Shown one piece after another: positions 7,413-14,140 of a stretch of DNA of 32,175 nt. A model generated the notes under the pieces. It made no database searches. It was not told where the DNA came from and saw only the letters and a list, made by a program, of their open reading frames with translations. How positions within the stretch are numbered: the first letter of the stretch is position 1; each line of letters begins with the position of its first letter. The position numbers and the translations under genes were made by a program. Source of the stretch: a virus; IMG/VR virus record IMGVR_UViG_3300017742_000057, positions 1-32,175 of that record; one strand, 5' to 3'.

Positions 7413-8189
7413 TTATGGGGAATCATCCCATATTACGTTTGGATCAGGAGGGCCACCAATTTCAATCACAACAGTGTTGGATTCGGGTGTATCGGTACTT
7501 GAACCCGTTCTTACCCTAACACCAGCATCGGTATAACGTTTCGAAGTATCAAAGTCATTAAAGAAAGTATCCACAGACTTGATAAGACCGGTGGTTTGAG
7601 GGTTACTCGTGAACTTGGTTTTAACGCTAAAGGTTAGTGTGTAAACTATAAGACGTCGAGAAGATTCAAAGTCTCCTTCATACGCATCTTCTGCGCTTAC
7701 GCCTGATAACGTTATTGGTACATCTGTTATACTTTCAGGACCTTCAAGACCTTTAACGCTTAAAGTATAATTAGGATTAAAATGCGGAACAATTTGCTCA
7801 AGTATCTGAAGAGCTTCATCCTGTCCTCTTGACATAATGTTCAGTGAAAAATCAAGAGTGTATGGTACGCATTGATTTACTTTAACTTTATTTCCTTCAC
7901 TGTCAGTTTGAACATTTCGGTTTAAACGATTTAACTTGGTGGATTGGTCAAAGCTCAATCCTGTCATTTCAAACGACATGCGGGGTAGTCTAAGTGCAAC
8001 GTCCCGCTCCGCCCGAGCTTCAACTCTGACCAGATATTTTTCCTTTGGAGCATAAGCAAGTGGAACCCGCCTTGCGCCAATTAATTTACCAGCATCAAGC
8101 TGCGCTATTTGAATGTCATTAAACATTTGACCAAAAGCAGCAACCATATTCTTTATGGTTCCATTGTAAAAGTATTCGTGTCCAAGCAT
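7413..8189 (-). CDS. 15: Tail sheath stabiliser/completion protein gp15, second copy
   Basis: Caps the contractile tail and joins it to the neck. The protein is 258 residues (T4 272). Family features are the N-terminus MLGHEYFYNGTIKN, RVPLAYAPKEKYLVRVE, LPRMSFEMTGLSFD, NIMSRGQDEALQILEQIVPHF, LKGLEGPES-type region, DAYEGDFESSRRLIVYTLTF, and VDTFFNDFD near the C-terminus. It is clearly homologous to the adjacent upstream gene over its whole length, so this is a tandem duplication. It has a longer C-terminal extension than the other copy, ending in DDSP. The gap from the first copy is 8 nt, with only a weak ribosome binding site. Which copy performs the canonical function cannot be told from sequence. 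Confidence 0.93.
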   Translation of the reverse strand: MLGHEYFYNGTIKNMVAAFGQMFNDIQIAQLDAGKLIGARRVPLAYAPKEKYLVRVEARAERDVALRLPRMSFEMTGLSFDQSTKLNRLNRNVQTDSEGNKVKVNQCVPYTLDFSLNIMSRGQDEALQILEQIVPHFNPNYTLSVKGLEGPESITDVPITLSGVSAEDAYEGDFESSRRLIVYTLTFSVKTKFTSNPQTTGLIKSVDTFFNDFDTSKRYTDAGVRVRTGSSTDTPESNTVVIEIGGPPDPNVIWDDSP

Positions 8190-8197
8190 AATCTTAA

Positions 8198-8926
8198 TTA
8201 GGTTCCAGGCTTAGTTCCAATAACCGTACTGGTTTCAGTTACTCTTACTCCAGCATCAACATACACGCCGTTGGTGTCAAAGTCGTGGAAGAAAGTATCA
8301 ACCGTTTCTATAAGGCCAACTGACGACGGGTAAAACGCAAACTTTGTTTTAAGTGAGAATGTTAGAGTATAAACTATAAGTCGGCGAGAAGATTCAAAGT
8401 CTCCTTCATATGCGTCTTCAAAGTTAACACCTACAAGACTAATAGGAACATCAGTTTTACTTTCAGGACCTTCAAGACCTTTAACAGTAAGAGAATAGTG
8501 TGGACTAAAGTGCGGTAGTATTTGTTCTACTATTTGCAAAGCTTCATCCTGTCCTCTTGACATGATATTCAAATCAAATCCCAACTCATAAGGAGCGGGT
8601 TGCCATACTTTAACTTTACTTTCTGGACTACTTGTAGCATCAGTTTGAATTGTTCTGTTTAAACGATTCAGCTTTGTGGTTTCATCATAAGAGATGTCTG
8701 TCATTTCAAATGACATGCGGGGGAGCTTGAGCGCAACGTCCCGCTCCGTTTCTTCTTTAACTCTCGCTAAATATTTTTCTTTCGGCGCATATGCAAGAGG
8801 TACCCGTTTAACACCAACCATCTTCCCTCCACTAATATTGGCCACTTCAAGGTCATTGAAGATTGTGCCAAAAATAGACACAATCTTCTTTAGTGTTTCA
8901 TTATAAAAGTATTCGTTACCTAACAT
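8198..8926 (-). CDS. 15: Tail sheath stabiliser/completion protein gp15, first copy
   Basis: Homologue of T4 gp15, which terminates the tail and connects it to the neck. The protein is 242 residues. It starts MLGNEYFYNETLKKI and contains RVPLAYAPKEKYLARVK, ERDVALKLPRMSFEMTD, NIMSRGQDEALQIVEQILPHF (in part), KGLEGPESKTDVPI and DAYEGDFESSRRLIVYTLTF. These blocks are nearly identical to the neighbouring copy, while the first 40 residues and the C-terminal tail differ. It starts 2 nt after the gp14 stop, so it is probably translationally coupled. The order gp13-14-15-16-17 is canonical, with the duplication inserted in place. A small loop containing SSPES replaces a different loop in the other copy. 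Confidence 0.93.
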   Translation of the reverse strand: MLGNEYFYNETLKKIVSIFGTIFNDLEVANISGGKMVGVKRVPLAYAPKEKYLARVKEETERDVALKLPRMSFEMTDISYDETTKLNRLNRTIQTDATSSPESKVKVWQPAPYELGFDLNIMSRGQDEALQIVEQILPHFSPHYSLTVKGLEGPESKTDVPISLVGVNFEDAYEGDFESSRRLIVYTLTFSLKTKFAFYPSSVGLIETVDTFFHDFDTNGVYVDAGVRVTETSTVIGTKPGT

Positions 8927-8928
8927 AC

Positions 8929-9873
8929 TTAGAAGTTAAAAGGTTCTCCAAACGGATTCTCTTCGCTAAAGTCAAGAAAGTCGCCAACGTTAACAGCCTG
9001 ACTAAAGGTCGAGTTTTGAGCTCCGTGATCATTTCCAAAAAGCTCGTCATCATCAGCAGTTCCATCACTTATCAGATTAATATTGCTAGCGGTTACACTT
9101 GCTCCAGATGTTTGGCCGGTGAGTACTGTTCCCGTTACCAACGTGTGATACTTCCCATCGTTAAAGGTAGGAGGACTTACGTGAATCCTTTGCAGCTGCG
9201 GAGAGTCGGTTGTAGTACTGTACTTAAAGAACTCGCACGAACCTGTAACCCCACTCGGAAGAGTAAAGTTGAGTGTTTCAAATTCTTGTAGTAACTGCTC
9301 AGGCGAGTCATTGTTGGTATACTCTAAAATCTGAGAATCACCAGCCACAGCTTGTATGTTATCAACTTCCCTTATGCCGGTATCAATCTCTTGGCTTTCG
9401 TATTCAAACAACTCACAAGAAAGTCTAAAAATAGGCAAGTCTTTAAGTTGAGCAAAAGGTTTCTTATCCTCAACAAATTTGATTTCAAACAATCCTTTGG
9501 TCAAGGGGAAGTATATAAGGTCTCCTTCAAGCGGACGAGTACTGTTCTCTGAATACCCGTGTCGACCTATAAGTTGATTCCAGCGAAGATTTGAAACAAC
9601 CAAGTTAACGCTGTCTCGAATCTCAAGACCAAACTTAGAAAGTAATTGCCCATCACCTTCAAAGCCGTCAACGCTTTCAACGTACATCTCAATCTGATAA
9701 GCCTTTTCAAACGCGCTTATAAGATCTTCGTTAAGAATAAGATCCCGCTTAACAATTTTACGAGGAATGTAAAAACAATCTTGACCATATATTTGAATGG
9801 CCTCAATTATCAGCGACTCGTAAAGATCTTGCTCTTGCTTAGATCCGTTTTGAAAGTATTGATTAGTTGCCAT
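8929..9873 (-). CDS. 14: Neck protein gp14
   Basis: Head-completion/neck protein that joins the filled head to the tail. The protein is 314 residues (T4 256). The N-terminus is typical of marine T4-like gp14: NQYFQNGSKQEQDLYESLII, IQIYGQDCFYIPRKIVK, then YQIEMYVESVDGFEGDGQLL, SKFGLEIRDSVNLVVS and GDLIYFPLTKGLFEIKFVE. A variable C-terminal region (about residues 165-270) carries two D-S-P loops, and the end (GDFLDFSEENPFGEPF) resembles the common GDF...NPFGEP tail. The ATG overlaps the gp13 stop by one base (TAATG), which indicates translational coupling. Confidence 0.95.
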   Translation of the reverse strand: MATNQYFQNGSKQEQDLYESLIIEAIQIYGQDCFYIPRKIVKRDLILNEDLISAFEKAYQIEMYVESVDGFEGDGQLLSKFGLEIRDSVNLVVSNLRWNQLIGRHGYSENSTRPLEGDLIYFPLTKGLFEIKFVEDKKPFAQLKDLPIFRLSCELFEYESQEIDTGIREVDNIQAVAGDSQILEYTNNDSPEQLLQEFETLNFTLPSGVTGSCEFFKYSTTTDSPQLQRIHVSPPTFNDGKYHTLVTGTVLTGQTSGASVTASNINLISDGTADDDELFGNDHGAQNSTFSQAVNVGDFLDFSEENPFGEPFNF

Positions 9874-10619
9874 TATCCGATAAATAGGTCAACGGGTTCT
9901 TCGTATTTAAGCTGCCACGTTTCTTTAAGCGCTTGAATATCAGCAGTAGCCTGTTCGTATATTGTAGCTCCACTGATTGTAACTCCTCCTGGAAGTTGCA
10001 TACCTTCAAACTTACTAAGGTTCTGACCCCACTGCTTTTTAATAAGAAGCGTAAGAAGTTCTTTTAAACCCATGTCATCGAAAACATCTGTATAAGAAGC
10101 AGGATCTACGGTTTGATAGGTTTCAAAAATAATAAATTCGCCTTCTGCTACATGGTCTTTAATGTCCGCGTAAAACTTTACAGTATTCTTGTGACGGTTA
10201 AAAGCCATTTGTGTTCCATGCCCGTTGAGAATATCTTCAACCAAGCTCATGTATTGAGAAGTAAGCTCGTAGTTTAAAAGACCGCCGGGGTTTCTCATTC
10301 CAAAGAAGTCATTAAGATACATCTGATATTTCGCATTGAATAAAGATGCACTGGTAAAGTCTTCAAAACCAAGAACCCGAACAACAGCAATAACAGCATC
10401 GGGAACTTCAATTTCGTTACTCGTGAGTTCAGCTGCAGTTACCTGGTGTTTGATCAATGTTTTGACGGTAGCATCGCTGTGATACTCTTGCCAAAATTGA
10501 ATCGCTTCATCAATACGATCTTCAATTTGATCGTCATCAATATTGATTTCAACCACAGGAGCTCCAAGCGCTCTTAAACAGTAGTCAGCTAATTCGGTTC
10601 TAGTTGTTGGTTTAGCCAT
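9873..10619 (-). CDS. 13: Neck protein gp13
   Basis: Neck/head-completion protein that acts with gp14 at the portal after packaging. The protein is 248 residues (T4 309). The N-terminus KPTTRTELADYCLRALG, then VVEINIDDDQIEDRIDEAIQ and FWQEYHSD, is the hallmark of marine T4-like gp13 proteins. The middle (YQMYLNDFFGMRNPGGLLNY) and C-terminus (WGQNLSKFEGMQLPGGVTI) are also family-like. The start is well supported by family alignment in memory. An exact TATAAATA lies 5 nt upstream with no Shine-Dalgarno, so the mRNA may be leaderless. It overlaps gp14 by one base. Confidence 0.95.
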   Translation of the reverse strand: MAKPTTRTELADYCLRALGAPVVEINIDDDQIEDRIDEAIQFWQEYHSDATVKTLIKHQVTAAELTSNEIEVPDAVIAVVRVLGFEDFTSASLFNAKYQMYLNDFFGMRNPGGLLNYELTSQYMSLVEDILNGHGTQMAFNRHKNTVKFYADIKDHVAEGEFIIFETYQTVDPASYTDVFDDMGLKELLTLLIKKQWGQNLSKFEGMQLPGGVTISGATIYEQATADIQALKETWQLKYEEPVDLFIG

Positions 10620-10624
10620 ACAAC

Positions 10625-10632
10625 TATTTATA
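10625..10632 (-). promoter_or_regulatory. T4-type late promoter TATAAATA, 5 nt before the gp13 start
   Basis: The minus strand reads TATAAATA, then GTTGT, then the ATG of gp13. The spacing equals that at the gp67-like and gp8-like genes. With T4 geometry the +1 position falls on the A of ATG. This would be the promoter for the neck and tail-completion genes. Confidence 0.7.
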
Positions 10633-10646
10633 TAGTTTAATTCTTA

Positions 10647-10862
10647 TTACTTACACCTTCTTCTACCAATTTGAGAAGACAGCAGAACGGTAATAAAGAC
10701 CACAAGACCCATGAGAATATCATCAGTGGAATCCTTTAGCATTTGAGATGGCAGTTCAAGATCGTTAAACTTTTCTCTATACCAAACACAAGTTCCAAGT
10801 AAAGCTTTATATGAAAAGATACCAACGATTGAAAGCAAAAATATTCTAGTAAAGGTTTTCAT
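10647..10862 (-). CDS. Small membrane protein of unknown function, next to the holin
   Basis: A 71-residue protein with two hydrophobic segments. One is N-terminal (about residues 6-24, FLLSIVGIFSYKALLGTCV) and one C-terminal (about 49-64, ILMGLVVFITVLLSS). They are separated by a charged stretch, and the protein ends in a basic tail (IGRRRCK). It starts 3 nt after the holin-like stop. The position beside a holin suggests a lysis accessory such as an antiholin or second holin. I see no lipobox and no spanin-like coiled coil, so I do not call it a spanin. The function is inference from context only. Confidence 0.6.
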   Translation of the reverse strand: MKTFTRIFLLSIVGIFSYKALLGTCVWYREKFNDLELPSQMLKDSTDDILMGLVVFITVLLSSQIGRRRCK

Positions 10863-10865
10863 TAA

Positions 10866-11186
10866 TCATTTCCGAATAAATCGCGAAGGATTCTTTGCGA
10901 TCCTTTTAGCCAAAGTAACAATGCCTTCAATTACTTCTGGTGATATAACACCAACAATTCCATAAATCACAGCTTTATACAAACTATCAATTGATGTTTG
11001 CTCTAGTATGTACCACGCAATCCCACTTGATATAGCAGCGGCTGGAATCCGTTTACAAAGAAGCTGAGCGGTAATACTTTCCTTTGAAGAAAGAATTCTT
11101 GCGATCATACCCGCCGCACCAATAAGTGGAACCAACCAACCTCCATCTAAGAAGGCCTGGATTAATGATTTTTGGGGCTCTTGCAT
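10866..11186 (-). CDS. Putative holin (LydA/Phage_holin_3-like)
   Basis: Likely forms holes in the inner membrane to time lysis. The protein is 106 residues. After a short polar N-terminus there are three hydrophobic segments: about 15-33 (GGWLVPLIGAAGMIARIL), about 47-62 (RIPAAAISSGIAWYIL) and about 68-90 (LYKAVIYGIVGVISPEVIEG). They are joined by short charged loops, and the tail is basic (KRIAKNPSRFIRK). The arrangement 'L-GA-A-R-L ... R ... A..G...W ... Y..G..G..SPE..E' resembles the P1 LydA-type holin family. Context supports a phage late membrane protein. No endolysin is present in the window. An exact TATAAATA lies 18 nt upstream. The alternative is an unrelated small virion or superinfection-exclusion membrane protein. 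Confidence 0.68.
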   Translation of the reverse strand: MQEPQKSLIQAFLDGGWLVPLIGAAGMIARILSSKESITAQLLCKRIPAAAISSGIAWYILEQTSIDSLYKAVIYGIVGVISPEVIEGIVTLAKRIAKNPSRFIRK

Positions 11187-11204
11187 ATTTGCGGTGGTAT
11201 CAAG

Positions 11205-11212
11205 TATTTATA
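11205..11212 (-). promoter_or_regulatory. T4-type late promoter TATAAATA upstream of the holin-like gene
   Basis: An exact TATAAATA on the minus strand lies 18 nt before the holin-like ATG, in the short gap after the helical-repeat gene. The predicted leader is about 13 nt, with no obvious Shine-Dalgarno. It would let the lysis pair be expressed independently of the glycan-modification genes. Confidence 0.65.
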
Positions 11213-11235
11213 CAAACTCTTCTCTTAACATTGTA

Positions 11236-11991
11236 TTAAATATAGTTTTTTAACAAATCATTAGCTTTCGTGTAAAGCCTTGGACACCTTACATTATCCT
11301 TACCCATGATTGTTTCTAAAATTGCTGACGCCGCGATAATTACAGAAAGCCTGTCGACAAGTACTATTTCAAAGTTGTGAATTGCAGCTTCATAAATCTC
11401 TTTTGAATATTCTGCGTCCTGCCCTGTCACATAACACGCTCCCAACACATTTACCATTGCTGCAGGCCATAATTTAATATCAGCAAAGGAATGTATCTTA
11501 TTGAAAAAATTTAAAGCCTCGTTGACATTTCTTTCTTTTACATAGCAATGTGCCAGTGCAGTCCAAATTGAGGTGATCCAACGATAAGTAAATTTACGCC
11601 AATAAGGATCATTGAATTCTTTGAAACCTTGCAGGTCTTTATAAAGACTTTCCAGCTCATCAATAGATCCCATGTCGTCATAAATGTATCGATAAGCAAG
11701 TGTACAAAAAGACTGACTTACAACTTCAAATTTATCGGGATAGATCTGAGCTAAAAGAAAAGCCCGACATCTTTGGTACCCTGCCGGATCGTCGTTTCTA
11801 CCTTTAAAGTTTCTTACAAACCTTTTGGGGTTATAACGAAGGCCTTCTAACATTCGGTTAAATTCATCAAGATCCAAACCCGGAATAATCAGATCATTAT
11901 CAGGAAGGGATGAATAGTCAAACGAAAGCTTAGTATCCTTATAGGTTATAAAAACACTATTTTCTTTCCAAGAAATATTAGGGACCATCAT
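11236..11991 (-). CDS. Helical-repeat (TPR-like) protein of the glycan cassette, unknown function
   Basis: About 251 residues if the start is the ATG at 11989-11991; the next codon, at 11986-11988, is also ATG. The open frame extends upstream to an ATG at 12069, but that start would overlap the sulfotransferase gene by 92 nt. The internal start, with about 14 nt of overlap, fits the tight packing of the operon better. No clear Shine-Dalgarno separates the options. The N-terminal 40 residues look beta-rich (ENSVFITYKDTKLSFDY). The rest is helical, with TPR-like alternation around WTALAHCYVKERNVNEALNF and VNVLGACYVTGQDAEYSKEI. It could be a scaffold or specificity partner for the two upstream transferases. 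I do not recognise a specific family. Confidence 0.68.
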   Translation of the reverse strand: MMVPNISWKENSVFITYKDTKLSFDYSSLPDNDLIIPGLDLDEFNRMLEGLRYNPKRFVRNFKGRNDDPAGYQRCRAFLLAQIYPDKFEVVSQSFCTLAYRYIYDDMGSIDELESLYKDLQGFKEFNDPYWRKFTYRWITSIWTALAHCYVKERNVNEALNFFNKIHSFADIKLWPAAMVNVLGACYVTGQDAEYSKEIYEAAIHNFEIVLVDRLSVIIAASAILETIMGKDNVRCPRLYTKANDLLKNYI

Positions 11992-12967
11992 TTTCGGAGG
12001 TATTATTAAGTTGATCTGAAAGTTCTTTAACCTTATCTTCAAGCTGGTCAATACGACCCATGGCTTCAATAGAGAAGATGATTGCTTGGTCCACCAGTCT
12101 TTTGTAATCTTCTTCGCTTATCTTCCGTTCTTTAGGGGGCGGGTCATTTTGAAACGAGATAGATTCGTCTCTCAGAATCATCGCTAAGCTTTCTATGTCT
12201 TTTAACGAAAAATAATTTTTTGAATACTCTTGAACGCTACCGTAGTTTACATACGTGTCAAACTTGTGAGGTGTGACGGGGTCTGAATACGTATTATTAT
12301 AGATAGCTCTCGACAAAATTTCAGATGATGATGGAGTTTCATACGCTCGGATTCGTGGAAGGTCTAAGCCCGTAACCTCACAGAAGTCGTCAATAATATT
12401 TTCCCCTTCTTTATATTGTCTAATTTCAGCAATTTTTCTCCACCACTTCCAACTGTTATAAGTTCCAGCGCCAAATTCATGAAACCATCGAGGTAAAGTC
12501 ATTGAGCGTAAAATCTTTTCGTCCATCCTCCTTCGCCGCTCAAATATTTTGCCTTCAAGAACTTTATGTCTAAGACCCCACTGCTCCCATGCTGACTTTA
12601 GCCACTGCCCGGGCGCTCTAACATAAAGTATAATCTGAACATCAAGATCAGGTGACCAGGTCGAAAGATGTCTAAGTAACTTAACAGCTTCTGGGGTATT
12701 GGATATTGCTTCGTTTGACCAAAAAACGTGATCACAGCCGGTCTTCTTTGAATGAGAGACAATAATCTTATACAATGTTTTGGTCTTTTCTGCGGTGTGC
12801 TGCGAAACTAACCACTCGTGATTCATTCGATTCCCATCGGGTAAAATTGGCCACAGCCTTCCCAGACCCGTTTTACCCGCCGTAAGATTTCCTTTATACT
12901 CTTGTAATGCAAACTGAATTGCACTTGTTCCGGTTTTACCTAAACCGATATGTGCTGTAAACTTCAT
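11978..12967 (-). CDS. Sulfotransferase-like protein (PAPS-dependent type)
   Basis: Probably transfers a sulfuryl group from PAPS to a glycan or protein acceptor. The protein is 329 residues. The N-terminal HIGLGKTGTSAIQ (residues 6-18) matches the 5'-phosphosulfate-binding loop of sulfotransferases (HIG..KTGT..IQ). A second strand-turn, IILYVRAPGQWLKSAWEQW (residues 112-130, with Arg117 and Ser125), matches the 3'-phosphate-binding motif. A conserved-looking VFWSNEAI lies between them. The C-terminus is a charged coiled-coil-like segment (about 295-325, EAMGRIDQLEDKVKELSDQL). The ATG overlaps the glycosyltransferase stop by 4 nt (ATGA), so the two are coupled. No PAPS-synthesis gene is visible, so PAPS would come from the host. 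The acceptor is unknown. Confidence 0.8.
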   Translation of the reverse strand: MKFTAHIGLGKTGTSAIQFALQEYKGNLTAGKTGLGRLWPILPDGNRMNHEWLVSQHTAEKTKTLYKIIVSHSKKTGCDHVFWSNEAISNTPEAVKLLRHLSTWSPDLDVQIILYVRAPGQWLKSAWEQWGLRHKVLEGKIFERRRRMDEKILRSMTLPRWFHEFGAGTYNSWKWWRKIAEIRQYKEGENIIDDFCEVTGLDLPRIRAYETPSSSEILSRAIYNNTYSDPVTPHKFDTYVNYGSVQEYSKNYFSLKDIESLAMILRDESISFQNDPPPKERKISEEDYKRLVDQAIIFSIEAMGRIDQLEDKVKELSDQLNNTSENDGP

Positions 12968-14124
12968 CCAATTAATCTTTCTACCTTTTCATCCCAAACA
13001 CTCTTAGAGAATTTTTCGTTAACTAGTTTTCTAGCAGAGTGAATTTTCGACCTACTTTGACCTGTTAGGTGGAAGTAAAGAAGTTCCGCGTATTTTTTTG
13101 CTTCATCCTCTATCTCAAAATCAATCAAATAGTTTAAAGGAACCAGTTCGCTTACAGCACCAACATTACTAACAGCCATTGGAACTGACCACTGCATTGC
13201 TTCAAAATATGTAAGAGGTATACCTTCGTCAACCGAAGGGCAAACAAGCGCACTGGCTCGTTTATAATACTCTTGCATTTGTTTATAATCAATACCTTTC
13301 TCAAATTGTATCCAGTGGCTAACTTTCAGTTTCGCTGCATGTTCTTTAATGTCTGTATAAAGCGGGCCGTCTCCAACAAACTTAAAAACCGGCATATAAG
13401 CGGCAGGTAAAAGCTTAGCCAACTCTGCAGCAATATCACAAACAAACTTAGGACGTTTTTGAAAGTGAAAGCGGAAAGGACATAGTACGTACCTGGGATC
13501 TTTATCTGTTTTCCTTAAAGGCCAAGTCTTTTCTATCTCAGGAAACCCGAACCAATAAAGGGTTTCAATCATTCTTTTATTTACGCCTTTTTCAATAAGT
13601 TCATTCTTAAGCTTATCCGAAACAGTTAGTACCAAATCAAAAGGAGTTCCTTTTTGAAGGCTTTTCTCAAAGTCCCAAGGTTCTTTTAAAATCATGTGAA
13701 ACAAAGAAATTAACTTTGTATTTGGCGCAGCTTCTTTTATTGCCCAAGCTTGATCATAAGCTTCATGCGAATTATTGACAACCGTGTAAACGGGTTGCAG
13801 CTTTCTAACGATTTCTATAACCTCACCGGCACAAATAACGTCGTCAGCAAGTTCGGTAAATGCAGATTCCCTTCGGCTTTCTTTATGCGGCATTATCCGC
13901 GTTGTTATAATGACGATTCTAAAGCCTCTGTTTTTATAATGCAGCATTAAATCCAAGCCGCATCTATCCGCTCCTCCGAGCGACATCCAAGGGATGATAA
14001 GACAAAAGACGGGCTTTTCTTCAGTGTGCTTTGACTGAGATTTTAGAATGACCGGTTTTTTACCAAGTGCATGGCGGGACGGTCGAGATGTTTGGCGTTC
14101 AGTTCTTTTGGACCTTCGGGACAT
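12964..14124 (-). CDS. Glycosyltransferase, GT4-like (GT-B fold)
   Basis: Likely transfers a sugar from a nucleotide-sugar donor. The protein is 386 residues. After a basic disordered N-terminus (about 1-35) the GT-B fold begins with PVFCLIIPWMSLGGADR, whose GGA is the usual acceptor-side glycine motif (about residues 50-52). The C-terminal donor domain shows CPFRFHFQKRPKF (about 215-227), FKFVGDGPLYTDIK, and the EX7E signature EGIPLTYFE with Glu300 and Glu308, followed by PMAVSNVGAVSELV. It starts 16 nt after the collagen-like fibre gene and is coupled to the sulfotransferase. An AT-rich TATATAAT stretch precedes the start. No membrane segment is seen, so it probably acts in the cytoplasm, on a virion protein or on a precursor of a host or phage glycan. 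Confidence 0.9.
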   Translation of the reverse strand: MSRRSKRTERQTSRPSRHALGKKPVILKSQSKHTEEKPVFCLIIPWMSLGGADRCGLDLMLHYKNRGFRIVIITTRIMPHKESRRESAFTELADDVICAGEVIEIVRKLQPVYTVVNNSHEAYDQAWAIKEAAPNTKLISLFHMILKEPWDFEKSLQKGTPFDLVLTVSDKLKNELIEKGVNKRMIETLYWFGFPEIEKTWPLRKTDKDPRYVLCPFRFHFQKRPKFVCDIAAELAKLLPAAYMPVFKFVGDGPLYTDIKEHAAKLKVSHWIQFEKGIDYKQMQEYYKRASALVCPSVDEGIPLTYFEAMQWSVPMAVSNVGAVSELVPLNYLIDFEIEDEAKKYAELLYFHLTGQSRSKIHSARKLVNEKFSKSVWDEKVERLIG

Positions 14125-14140
14125 ATATTATATATATGCC

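Noticed and set aside
8893-9291. Plus-strand open frame of 132 codons
   Set aside because: It lies antisense to gp14, has no family features or promoter, and crosses the gp14/gp15 boundary; it is a shadow of well-recognised genes.
11992-12069. Upstream extension of the helical-repeat gene to an ATG at 12069
   Set aside because: This start would overlap the sulfotransferase gene by 92 nt, and the extra residues (KPWVVLTSLKIRLKN) look like an out-of-frame reading of its C-terminal coiled coil.
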